Below are positions 44,780 to 53,322 of a DNA stretch of 64,000 bases, piece after piece (position 1 is the stretch's first letter; each line of letters begins with the position of its first letter). The notes beneath the pieces are model-generated. The model had not been told where the DNA came from. It did no database searches and saw only the letters and a list, made by a program, of their open reading frames with translations. A program made the translations under genes and the position numbers. Source of the DNA: Thiothrix litoralis (GTDB lineage Bacteria; Pseudomonadota; Gammaproteobacteria; Thiotrichales; Thiotrichaceae); NCBI RefSeq assembly GCF_017901135.1, contig NZ_CP072801.1:3097501-3161500 (forward strand), read 5' to 3'.

Positions 44780-46001
44780 TATTAACGCCTACCCCTTCGA
44801 CACAGAGCACAATTACATGGAAATAGGCGGTGAAGCCATGATTTTCCATTGTCACCACTATCTCACTATCCTGACTCGCACCATCCTTGATGCAGACTAT
44901 ATCGACAGCCGCCCGATGATGATTGGTAGTTCCGCTGACGCCAACTACAACCAGTTGAGAAGCCTCTGTGCGGATCGCAGCATCGCTGACGCCAAACTGA
45001 TTGCCCAAGCAGTCTATAAAACGTTTGGCTATGGTTTGCTCGATCTTTCCAGCATGGACGAGAACGGCATCACCTTATCCACCACCAAATCTTTTTTCTC
45101 CAAAACGTGGAAAATGAAGTTTGGACTGAGAGATCAACCGATCGACTATTACACCAGTGGTTTTCTGGCAGCCGCCTATGCCGTGATCTACGGACGTGAG
45201 CTTGCTGAAGTACAGGTGGAACAAACCGAATGTATCGCCTGTGGTGCACCAGCCAATATCCACGTCGTGAAACCGGGCGCGAGCAACTTCGCCATTTATC
45301 CGCCAAAACAACCGGTCGCATTCAAGCATGTGCCCAAATTGCCGTTGAACTGGGAACACGAAGCGGCTCTGACCAATAGTTTCCTTGGAACCCATGCCAC
45401 TTTAATCGGTAATGAGGAAGGCTATATCCCGGCCTTTGGTGTTTATGTGGTGCGTAACCAAAGCGATTATGTGAATCGCCTCCAGTTCGAGTTTGGGCGC
45501 GCCATGATCGAAGTGGCGGGTGATTACGGTATTACCCTTGCGGGTGAACTGTTGATGGAAGCAGGCCATGCCTGCGGTTTCTTCACCTATGGTGGCATTA
45601 TGACGTCCAACGAATGGAATATCCATGTTAAGCCCTACCTCAAAACCCGTGAGGATTGGGTCAAAGGGCTTGCCACAATCATCAACACCATGGGCTGGGG
45701 CTATCATACTGCTGCCGAATTAAGCGAAGAACGGGCTGTATTCCGCAACTACAACGATTTCGAGGATCTCAGCTACCTGCGCATGTATGGCAAAAGCGAC
45801 TATCCCATTCACTGGGCGAACAGCGGTGGCTTTACCGGTCTAATGCAACTGATTTACAAGACAAACCTGATCATCGACGGTAGCTTGGGAACTGAGGAAG
45901 GTTTCCGTCAGATGCGTCGCTCCAAGCTGGGTTATAAGACCCACATGAGTAGGAGCATCGCTTGTGGAGACGACTACCTCGAAGTAGTCATTAACCAATA
46001 A
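44772..46001 (+). CDS. Tandem V4R-like ligand sensor protein
   Basis: The 409-residue protein appears to contain two V4R (4-vinyl reductase-type) domains. Each is an alpha/beta region ending in the family's Cys-containing C-terminal hairpin: TECIACGAPANIHV near residue 165 and SRSIACGDDYLEVVI at the end. Between are GELLMEAGHACGFFTYGGIM and WVKGLATIINTMGWGYHTAAELSEE. V4R domains bind small hydrophobic ligands and in NtrC-type regulators sense phenolics. No DNA-binding or transmembrane part is present, so it must act through partners. It lies between the small protein and a hybrid kinase, which makes it a likely separate input subunit. I am sure of the repeat endings, less of the full fold. 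Confidence 0.65.
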   Translation: MFDINAYPFDTEHNYMEIGGEAMIFHCHHYLTILTRTILDADYIDSRPMMIGSSADANYNQLRSLCADRSIADAKLIAQAVYKTFGYGLLDLSSMDENGITLSTTKSFFSKTWKMKFGLRDQPIDYYTSGFLAAAYAVIYGRELAEVQVEQTECIACGAPANIHVVKPGASNFAIYPPKQPVAFKHVPKLPLNWEHEAALTNSFLGTHATLIGNEEGYIPAFGVYVVRNQSDYVNRLQFEFGRAMIEVAGDYGITLAGELLMEAGHACGFFTYGGIMTSNEWNIHVKPYLKTREDWVKGLATIINTMGWGYHTAAELSEERAVFRNYNDFEDLSYLRMYGKSDYPIHWANSGGFTGLMQLIYKTNLIIDGSLGTEEGFRQMRRSKLGYKTHMSRSIACGDDYLEVVINQ

Positions 46002-46016
46002 CGGGTAGCTGGTCAG

Positions 46017-48635
46017 ATGTCTAAACCTATCTCGCCGTGTGAAGTCACAAAGCTCAAACAGGATCTAGCTAGATTGGAGGACGCGGCACGCGCTAAGGCG
46101 CATATCTATAGACGTTTGCACGCATTGGGCAAGAGCCTGAACGAAACCTTAGAAGTCGAGCAGGTTCACGCTATTGCTGCCCACTTTGCGACCGAGGAAC
46201 TAGGCTTTGAAAAGTGCCTGATCTTTCAGCATGATGATAGCAACGGCTGGTTCAGAATCGTACAGGCGGTCGGTTATCACAACCCCATTCACCAACGGGT
46301 TCTGAAAATCATCAACCTGTTGCTGTCCGGTGAGGTAGTGGAATATCTGCGGGTGAGTCGCAAGGCCATCATTCACACGCAGGCAGAGCCAAACCACATG
46401 GTTGAGAAACTGACCAATTCCTTGTTTCTGAGCGAATGTACGCTGGAATTGTTCGGTGGGGATGTGGAAATGCCCTTCGGCCTGATCATCGCTGGCAACG
46501 GTTTTCATGAACCGGAACGTTTTTCGCGCATCGGCACCGATTCCATACACATGTTGGCACTGGGCAATTTCATCGTCCAGCTGTCCAACAGCACCAACAA
46601 TATTATCTTTTATAAAGCTTGGCGGGCAGAAAAGCAGTATCTGGAAGAAAACATTCTGCGGCGAACCGAAGAAATCACCGCACAGAAACAAACGTTTGAG
46701 GCGATCTACAAAACATCTAAGGATGGCATTGCCATCATCGATGTCGAAACCAGCGCCTTTCTGGATGCCAATCAAGCCTATCTGGACATGACGGGCTTCA
46801 GCTACGACGAATTACGGCGTACCAGCAATATCAAGCTCTGCGTCGAGGCAGACCGGGCGAGAACACGGTTGGCCATCCAAGAGGTGATAGAGCAAGGCTA
46901 CATCAAGAATTTTATCCAGACTTCCCTCACCCGCGATGGCACACCCATCATCACCACGATGTCTATTGCACTCATGAGCGACGCTTCCAAAATGCTAGCC
47001 AGTGTGAAAGACATCACGGTGCAAAAGGAATTGGAGAGGAGTCTCACCGCCGAGAAGCAACGGGCTGAAAGTGCAGCACAGGCCAAGTCAATGTTTCTGG
47101 CCAATATGAGCCATGAAATTCGCACGCCCATGAATGCCATCATTGGCATGACCCACTTAGCGTTGCAAACCGACCTCGACAACAAACAACGCAACTATGT
47201 CTACAAAGCCAATCACGCGGCGGCAAGTTTGCTCGGCATTCTCAACGACATTCTGGATTTCTCCAAAATCGAGGCAGGCAAAATGGAGCTGGAGTGTACC
47301 CACTTTCGCCTTGAGGACGTTCTCGAACATCTGGAAAACTTATTGTCCTTCAAAGCCGAAGAGAAAGGCATCCACTTCAGCATCCATACCGATGCGGCAG
47401 TTCCTACCGCACTGATCGGCGATCCGCTGCGCCTTGGCCAAATTCTCATTAACCTCGGTAACAACGCCATCAAGTTCACCGACATGGGTGGCAAAGTCGA
47501 CATCCGGGTGCAACTTGAAAAGACAAGCAACACGCAGGCACTGTTACATTTCCTGATACAAGACACCGGTATCGGCATGACGGAGGAACAGCAAGCCCGG
47601 CTGTTCCAGTCGTTTAGCCAAGCGGATAATTCCACCACCCGCAAATTCGGTGGCACAGGGCTAGGGCTTGCCATCTGCAAGAGTTTAAGCGAGCTGATGA
47701 GTGGTCATATTTGGACAGAAAGCCAGCCCGGTGCAGGCAGCATTTTCCATGTCACCTTAGCCATGCTGATACAGCAAGGGCAAGCATCTCCCAGACGATC
47801 CGAACAAGTCGCCGACAGTGCTCAGGTAGCCATCAACCTTGCTAGCTTAACAGGCAAAAGAGTCCTGTTGGTCGAAGATAACGCCCTCAATCAGGAAGTG
47901 GCTTCTGACATACTGACCGACTACGGGATGCAAGTGGACATTGCCAACCACGGCCAAGAAGCGCTGGATCTCCTCAAAGATCAGACCTTTGACTGTGTTT
48001 TAATGGACTGCCAAATGCCGGTCATGGATGGATGTACCGCCACCCGTGAAATACGCAAGCAAGCCAGATTCCAGTCATTACCGATCATTGCCATGACCGC
48101 CAACTCCATGAACGGTGATAAAGACAAGATTCTCGCTGTTGGCATCAATGACTACATTGCCAAACCCATTGATATTACTAACCTGATCGACACGCTGGTG
48201 AAATGGGTGAACGTCCAACAACCCGATTCCAACAGGGCATCCCAGCCCGATAAAGCCTTGCCGTCGACCAACACCATCGACCTGCCGGATTTGCCCGGTA
48301 TCGATACAGCAAAAGGTCTCGCTCAAGTCGGTGGCAAAATAAATCGTTACCGCAAGTATTTAGGTGTTTTCCTTGAAGATAATCAGGACTTTGCATCAAA
48401 GCTGGGTCATGCACTGCAACAGCAAGACTTAGCGCTGGCTCACCGCCTGACTCATACCCTTAAGAGCAATGCCGCAGGCTTGGGCATGACCGAACTGCAC
48501 CAAACCGCATTACATCTGGAAAGCGTTTACCAAACAGCACTGGACAACAGCGACGAATTGAAAGAGGCTCTTATCTCTCAATTACATACCGTTCTACAGG
48601 GGCTGCGAAACCTGTTTGAGCAGCAAGATACGTAA
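46017..48635 (+). CDS. Hybrid histidine kinase (GAF-like, PAS, HisKA, HATPase, REC, Hpt)
   Basis: The 872-residue protein has no transmembrane segment, so it is cytoplasmic. In order: a coiled-coil start; a GAF-like region (about 30-195, TLEVEQVHAIAAHFATEELGFEKCLIF); a coiled coil with TEEITAQKQTFEAI; a PAS domain (about 225-340); HisKA with His366 (MSHEIRTPMNAIIG); and HATPase (NLGNNAIKFT, DTGIGMT, GTGLGLAI). A receiver follows with Asp664 (MDCQMPVMDG), then Hpt with His813 (HTLKSNAAGLG). This is a complete internal phosphorelay of the BarA/ArcB kind. It follows the V4R sensor by 16 bases and precedes a CheY-like protein, which is a likely final acceptor. Confidence 0.93.
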   Translation: MSKPISPCEVTKLKQDLARLEDAARAKAHIYRRLHALGKSLNETLEVEQVHAIAAHFATEELGFEKCLIFQHDDSNGWFRIVQAVGYHNPIHQRVLKIINLLLSGEVVEYLRVSRKAIIHTQAEPNHMVEKLTNSLFLSECTLELFGGDVEMPFGLIIAGNGFHEPERFSRIGTDSIHMLALGNFIVQLSNSTNNIIFYKAWRAEKQYLEENILRRTEEITAQKQTFEAIYKTSKDGIAIIDVETSAFLDANQAYLDMTGFSYDELRRTSNIKLCVEADRARTRLAIQEVIEQGYIKNFIQTSLTRDGTPIITTMSIALMSDASKMLASVKDITVQKELERSLTAEKQRAESAAQAKSMFLANMSHEIRTPMNAIIGMTHLALQTDLDNKQRNYVYKANHAAASLLGILNDILDFSKIEAGKMELECTHFRLEDVLEHLENLLSFKAEEKGIHFSIHTDAAVPTALIGDPLRLGQILINLGNNAIKFTDMGGKVDIRVQLEKTSNTQALLHFLIQDTGIGMTEEQQARLFQSFSQADNSTTRKFGGTGLGLAICKSLSELMSGHIWTESQPGAGSIFHVTLAMLIQQGQASPRRSEQVADSAQVAINLASLTGKRVLLVEDNALNQEVASDILTDYGMQVDIANHGQEALDLLKDQTFDCVLMDCQMPVMDGCTATREIRKQARFQSLPIIAMTANSMNGDKDKILAVGINDYIAKPIDITNLIDTLVKWVNVQQPDSNRASQPDKALPSTNTIDLPDLPGIDTAKGLAQVGGKINRYRKYLGVFLEDNQDFASKLGHALQQQDLALAHRLTHTLKSNAAGLGMTELHQTALHLESVYQTALDNSDELKEALISQLHTVLQGLRNLFEQQDT

Positions 48636-48669
48636 CAATAATCACACAGTAAAATATAGGGATAGCCTA

Positions 48670-49026
48670 ATGGCAAAAATATTGGTCGTAGATGACGATA
48701 AATTGACGAGAATGATGCTGAATGATGCGTTAAGTGAAGCGGGTCATCAGGTTATCGAAGCGGATGATGGTAAAAAGGTTGCAGCCTTGCTTAAGCAGCA
48801 TTTCCCGCACATCCTGATTACCGACATCATCATGCCAGATCAGGAAGGGATTGAAACTATTCTGCAAATGAAGCGGGAGCATCCTGCTTTGCCCATCATC
48901 GCCATCTCGGGACACTATAACTACCTGAAAATGGCAGAAGCGTTTGGTGTCAATGCCATCCTGTTAAAACCGATAGATGAGGCACAATTGCTGAACAAAG
49001 TTGATGAATTATTAGCATCGCTGTAA
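48670..49026 (+). CDS. Stand-alone CheY-like receiver protein
   Basis: The 118-residue protein is a single receiver domain: acidic pocket VDDDK, phospho-acceptor Asp in ILITDIIMPDQEG (about residue 53), Ser/Thr switch in IAISGH and Lys in ILLKPID. No output domain, so it must act by binding another protein or by passing phosphate. It is the last gene of the V4R-kinase operon, 34 bases after the kinase, and is the natural partner of its Hpt domain. ATG 48670 after GGGATAG is preferred; the frame from 48616 overlaps the kinase. Confidence 0.92.
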   Translation: MAKILVVDDDKLTRMMLNDALSEAGHQVIEADDGKKVAALLKQHFPHILITDIIMPDQEGIETILQMKREHPALPIIAISGHYNYLKMAEAFGVNAILLKPIDEAQLLNKVDELLASL

Positions 49027-49057
49027 CCTGAGTGACGGTCAACAATCAGCATTAACG

Positions 49058-50131
49058 ATGAAACACCTTGTCATTGACATTACCGCTCACGGCTTCGGGC
49101 ACATTGCGCAAACGGCTGCCGTCTTGAATGCGTTGGACTGCACCGCTACCCGCCTCACCATCCGCTCCAGCGCGGCGGAACAGGTATTGCGCGAACGTAT
49201 ACGCCACCCGTTTACCCTGATCCACCACCAACAAGATGCAGGCATGTTGATGCACGACGCGCTGCGGGTGGATGCTACCGCCAGTATGCAATGGTACGAA
49301 AACTTCCACGCCACCTATGCTGCCCGCAAGGCACAAGCGGCGCGGGAACTAGAACAGCTTCAGCCCGATTTGCTGTTTGCTAACGTACCCTACCTGAGTC
49401 TGGATGCTGCCGGGGAAGCGAGCATACCCGCCGTGGCGCTGTGTTCGCTGAACTGGGGGGATGTGTTCCACGCCTATTGCGGTCACTTGCCGGGTGCAGG
49501 CAGGATTCGTGAGGAAATCCTCTACGCCTATGCGCAAGCAACCTGTTTTCTGCAACCTACCCCGTCAATGCCGATGCACCCTACCTTGCACACCCAGCCC
49601 ATTGCGCCGATTGCCGCGCTCGGCATACCTCAGCAGGCTGTCTTGTGGGAAAAAACGGCGTTGCCCGAGCACACCCGCTTCGTGCTGGTCGCTTTGGGTG
49701 GTTTGGGCATGGATTACCCATTAGCAAACTGGCCGCACCTGCCCGGTGTCGTCTGGATTTTCCCGGATGTCGCGCTGACCCAGCAACGCGCTGATTTCAT
49801 CCCGACCTCAGTATTGGGGCTGGATTATGTGGACTTGCTGGCATCCTGCGATGTCGTCATCACCAAAACCGGCTATGGCACACAAACCGAAGCCGTGGTG
49901 AATCAAGTGCCAGCCCTATGCATTTCACGCCCCGGCTGGCCAGAAGAACCGAATTTACCCCGTTGGCATCAACAGCAGGGTGAAGTTCTCTTCAGCGACT
50001 GGCGCACCATACAAACTGGCGCATTTGCCCAACAGATACTGGCATTACTGGAAATGCCGTGGGAAAAGCCGCTAGTATTCCCCACTGGCGCAAGTGAAGC
50101 AGCAGCCTTACTTGAACGGATGAACGAATGA
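49058..50131 (+). CDS. GT-B fold glycosyltransferase-like protein
   Basis: The 357-residue protein has the two Rossmann halves of GT-B proteins: DITAHGFGHIAQTAAVLNAL at the start (similar to the HGxGH motif of MurG/UGT-like proteins), and a second half with ALGGLGMDYPLANWP and ASCDVVITKTGYGTQTEAVVNQVP, where the KTGYGT-E region matches the nucleotide-sugar binding loop. Acceptor and donor are unknown; related sequences are fused to sugar kinases in some genomes. No signal peptide. It starts 31 bases after the CheY-like gene and could be an operon tail or independent. Confidence 0.78.
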   Translation: MKHLVIDITAHGFGHIAQTAAVLNALDCTATRLTIRSSAAEQVLRERIRHPFTLIHHQQDAGMLMHDALRVDATASMQWYENFHATYAARKAQAARELEQLQPDLLFANVPYLSLDAAGEASIPAVALCSLNWGDVFHAYCGHLPGAGRIREEILYAYAQATCFLQPTPSMPMHPTLHTQPIAPIAALGIPQQAVLWEKTALPEHTRFVLVALGGLGMDYPLANWPHLPGVVWIFPDVALTQQRADFIPTSVLGLDYVDLLASCDVVITKTGYGTQTEAVVNQVPALCISRPGWPEEPNLPRWHQQQGEVLFSDWRTIQTGAFAQQILALLEMPWEKPLVFPTGASEAAALLERMNE

Positions 50132-50153
50132 CCTCACCCAAGGAGCAAACACC

Positions 50154-50387
50154 ATGCAAGATGGCATTATACAAGACAGCATGAAAGGCATTGCCAACAT
50201 TGCCGATAACCCTTACAAGCATTTGCAGAAAATTTCGAGTGAGCTGGATAGCTACGACACCCGCGACAAAATTGACCGGGTGCTAGACGAACTGGACTTT
50301 ATCCACGAATTAATTGACCCAGAAGCCCAGCCAATGGTGACACAAGTAACCAATGCCCTGATGGAGCGCTACCGCGCATTAGCCTAA
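50154..50387 (+). CDS. Small helical protein of unknown function
   Basis: The 77-residue product is all-helical and acidic, with YKHLQKISSELDSYDTRDKI and DELDFIHELIDPEAQPMVTQ. CAAGGAG precedes ATG 50154 at good spacing and codon use looks real. It lies 22 bases after the GT-B gene. I recognise no family; it may be a small chaperone-like or regulatory subunit. Confidence 0.65.
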   Translation: MQDGIIQDSMKGIANIADNPYKHLQKISSELDSYDTRDKIDRVLDELDFIHELIDPEAQPMVTQVTNALMERYRALA

Positions 50388-50455
50388 TTTTCTATTGACC
50401 ATCCGAGCGTTTTTGCTTAAAAGGTGTGCTTTGTATACAACAAAGTGAACTTAAC

Positions 50456-51244
50456 ATGAACAAGAGTGTCTTTTCTGCTGTTAGCATCACGCTAACGGCA
50501 GCGCTAATTACTTCAGTAAACCTGACCCCCAATACCGCCCACGCAGCGGGCTGCCAAACCTTAAGTAGCAGCAACTTACAAGAAAGAGCCAGCACTTATC
50601 AGCCCACTATCCAGACTGCGGCCAGCCAGCACGGGGTCAGCCCCAGCCTGATCAAAGCGGTGATTACGGTGGAAAGTTGTTTCCGCAGCAAGGCACGTGG
50701 CTCACTGGGTGAGAAAGGCTTGATGCAACTGATGCCTGCCACCGCGCGACGTTTCAATATCAGCAATGGTTACAGCGCCCAACAAAATATCCACGGCGGG
50801 GCACGCTACCTCAGTTACCTGCTGCAACGCTATGACGGCAGCGTGCGGCACACTGTCGCAGCTTATAACGCAGGTGAAGGCCGCATCAAACTCAACCGAC
50901 GCATTCCCAACCAGACCTATGTCAGCAAAGTATTACAAGCTTATGGGAAATTTTCGGGTAAAGGGGAAGCAACTGCCAGCAACCAGCCCGTCATGCAAAA
51001 AGCGTCTTGGAAAAAAGCAGTGACACCAGCGGCAACAAAACTTGCCAGCGCCTCCCTCTCAAGCAGCCTGCCGTGGGCAGATTTACCCACGAAAAAAGCA
51101 TCAGGCACTTACACCGTGAAAGCAGGCGACACCGTATACGCCGCCATGCGTAACACCGGTGTGCACGTCAAACAGATTATTCGAGCCAATGACCTGTCCG
51201 CGCCTTACACCATCAAGGCGGGACAGGTATTGCGGCTAAACTAG
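50456..51244 (+). CDS. Secreted lytic transglycosylase with LysM domain
   Basis: The 262-residue product has a signal peptide (MNKSVFSAVSITLTAALITS...AHA) and an SLT domain (about 40-160: catalytic Glu in ITVESCFRSKA, GLMQLMPATARRF, NIHGGARYLSYLL, VAAYNAGEG). A Ser/Lys-rich linker follows, and a C-terminal LysM-like repeat (about 215-262, GTYTVKAGDTVYAAMRNTGV). It should cut peptidoglycan glycan strands to 1,6-anhydro products in the periplasm. ATG 50456 fits the signal peptide; the open frame starts ten codons earlier. Converges with ppk2. Confidence 0.92.
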   Translation: MNKSVFSAVSITLTAALITSVNLTPNTAHAAGCQTLSSSNLQERASTYQPTIQTAASQHGVSPSLIKAVITVESCFRSKARGSLGEKGLMQLMPATARRFNISNGYSAQQNIHGGARYLSYLLQRYDGSVRHTVAAYNAGEGRIKLNRRIPNQTYVSKVLQAYGKFSGKGEATASNQPVMQKASWKKAVTPAATKLASASLSSSLPWADLPTKKASGTYTVKAGDTVYAAMRNTGVHVKQIIRANDLSAPYTIKAGQVLRLN

Positions 51245-51248
51245 GCGT

Positions 51249-52337
51249 TTAGCTGTTGTTGCCACCGAAGCTGGCCCGCCCGACGATCAGCGGGTCAGCC
51301 TGGTTGATGTTACGCAGGTCTTTGCCCTTGTAATCCATCTTGTTGAGCACGTAACGCATCGCGTTGAGACGAGCGCGTTTCTTGCAGTCTGATTTAACGA
51401 TGATCCACGGGCACTCGGACGTATCGGTGTGGAAGAACATCGCTTCTTTCGCCTTGCCGTATTCATCCCATTTTTCGAGGGAGGCCAAGTCGATCGGGCT
51501 GAGCTTCCACTGCTTAAGCGGGTGAATTTCGCGCTCCTTGAACCGGCGGCGCTGCTCTTTACGGCTCACGGAGAACCAGAACTTGATCAGGTGGATACCA
51601 CTATTCACCAAATGACGTTCCATTTCAGGAGCTTGGCGCATGAACGCGAGGTATTCATCTTCCTCACAAAAGCCCATGACACGCTCAACACCGGCACGGT
51701 TGTACCAAGAGCGGTCCATCAGCACAATTTCACCAGCGGAAGGCAAATGTTGGATATAACGCTGGAAATACCATTGCCCACGTTCCATATCCGTGGGTTT
51801 TTCCAAAGCCACGACTCGCGCACCCCGTGGGTTAAGGTGTTCCATGAAACGCTTGATCGCCCCGCCTTTGCCCGCCGCATCACGGCCTTCAAACAGGATC
51901 ACGACACGTTGCCCCGTTTCACGTACCCAGGCTTGCAGCTTGAGCAGTTCCACTTGCAGGTGGTATTTCTGCTTTTCATAACTCTTGCGCGACAGACGGT
52001 TTTTGTAAGGGTAAACCGCATTGCGCCAGTCATCCACCAGTTCATCATCCGGGCTGACCGGCATCCGTGCTTCGTACTTTTTCCAGCGCAATAGCGAAGC
52101 TTTCAGAGCAGCGGCATCATCAGGCGATGCGCCCTCCAAAATCGCTTCCAGCGCTTTCAGCGCGGCTTCGCCATCCGTCGGCGGCGGCGTGGTGTGTTCC
52201 AGAATATCCTCCGCCGCACTGATTTTGGCATCTTGCGCTTCAGAACTGGCCTGCGTCACCGCAAATTCCTCAACGGCCTGATCGGTAATGGGGTCAATAC
52301 TGACGGGTTGTTTTTGCTCTACCTGTTCTTTATCCAT
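51249..52337 (-). CDS. ppk2: Polyphosphate kinase 2
   Basis: The 362-residue protein has an acidic N-terminal extension (about 1-95) and a PPK2 core. The core has Walker A FEGRDAAGKGGAIKRF, the Walker B-like VLMDRSWYNRAGVERVMGFC and the lid RRFKEREIHPLKQWKLSPID. PPK2 uses polyphosphate to phosphorylate nucleotides. Core length fits the one-domain class I enzymes that act mainly on GDP or ADP. Polyphosphate storage is common in sulfur-oxidising filaments. Converges with the transglycosylase, five bases apart. Confidence 0.94.
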   Translation of the reverse strand: MDKEQVEQKQPVSIDPITDQAVEEFAVTQASSEAQDAKISAAEDILEHTTPPPTDGEAALKALEAILEGASPDDAAALKASLLRWKKYEARMPVSPDDELVDDWRNAVYPYKNRLSRKSYEKQKYHLQVELLKLQAWVRETGQRVVILFEGRDAAGKGGAIKRFMEHLNPRGARVVALEKPTDMERGQWYFQRYIQHLPSAGEIVLMDRSWYNRAGVERVMGFCEEDEYLAFMRQAPEMERHLVNSGIHLIKFWFSVSRKEQRRRFKEREIHPLKQWKLSPIDLASLEKWDEYGKAKEAMFFHTDTSECPWIIVKSDCKKRARLNAMRYVLNKMDYKGKDLRNINQADPLIVGRASFGGNNS

Positions 52338-52466
52338 TATGCACTCCGCATTTTTTCACAAAAATTTAACTTTCTCATGCTAGCAAAAATGCGGCAAGCA
52401 GTTGCTGACAAATGTCAGGGCATGGGAATGACAGACAGTTGTCTCTTTAAAAACAGACTGCCATCT

Positions 52467-53093
52467 TCAATCCACGTACAAATTCCGCCGCCGACAGAAC
52501 GACACCAGGATGTAGCGCGTCCCTTGCGTAGTCGGGCGTCCGCCGTGCGGGTGAGTGATGCAAGGGAACAAAGTACAATAGCCGTTTTTCGGGTTGCCCA
52601 ATACTTGCTGGCGTGGGAACCACGTGCCACCGCCTTCAAACGCGGTATTCAAGCCAACGGTAAAGGTGTAATCGCCGAAATCCTGATGGATCGAGAGCAG
52701 TTGCTGGTCTTCGGCACGGTAACGCGCCATGAAACTCTCTTCCGCCATGGTATCCAGCCAGCGGCGGCCTTCCAGACGCCAGCGTTGGCGGGCAACCGGG
52801 TGGCAAAATTCTTCCAGCACCTTGTGGTACATGGCATCCAGCCCCAAATCGCGCAGCAATACATCGGTGGTTGGGTAGAAATTATGGCGGTCGGTTGACC
52901 ATTTGCCTTGCTTGTCGGCCTCGGCAATGATTTCTTCGCAGAAGGCATGGGTGAACAGCGGAAAGTGGTAAATATCAGGGCTTAACGCCTCCACTACCAG
53001 ATCAATTTCTTTGCTGCGTGTACCCGGCGCGATGTATTTCAGCACCCAAGCATCCCAATTGTCCTCCCATGAGGCCAGTGTGATCTCGTCCAT
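52467..53093 (-). CDS. 2-oxoglutarate/Fe(II)-dependent oxygenase
   Basis: The 208-residue protein has the HxD...H triad of prolyl 4-hydroxylase-like dioxygenases: HQDFGDYTFTVGLN gives HxD, CITHPHGGRPTTQGTRYILVSF gives the distal His and the Arg that binds 2-oxoglutarate. GGGTWFPRQQ is the conserved mid-domain strand. It resembles PKHD/lysyl hydroxylase-type members; the substrate, perhaps a protein side chain, is unknown. ATG 53093 with GGAG nearby is preferred over the start 13 codons earlier. Upstream between 53129 and 53245 a 38-codon frame exists but is not convincing. Confidence 0.85.
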   Translation of the reverse strand: MDEITLASWEDNWDAWVLKYIAPGTRSKEIDLVVEALSPDIYHFPLFTHAFCEEIIAEADKQGKWSTDRHNFYPTTDVLLRDLGLDAMYHKVLEEFCHPVARQRWRLEGRRWLDTMAEESFMARYRAEDQQLLSIHQDFGDYTFTVGLNTAFEGGGTWFPRQQVLGNPKNGYCTLFPCITHPHGGRPTTQGTRYILVSFCRRRNLYVD

Positions 53094-53322
53094 TATTAGC
53101 TCCATCCTGTTATTGCGGTTTAATTTATTCAAACCCTGAAATTTAACGGCAAGTCAGCAGCGACAACATGCCCAGCCGCGCCAACGGGCAATTTCGACAG
53201 ACAACTGCCCATCACCTTACCCAGACTCCCCATCGCGCCATTCATCACCCTGATTTGATAAGGCCGCTGGAAAACCACAGAATCAAAGCCCCTGAAACTC
53301 CAATAATAACAACAGACCTACC

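Noticed and set aside
53129-53245. 38-codon minus-strand frame upstream of the 2OG oxygenase gene
   Set aside because: The frame is open further upstream without a good start, has no ribosome site and no family match. It may be chance or a remnant.
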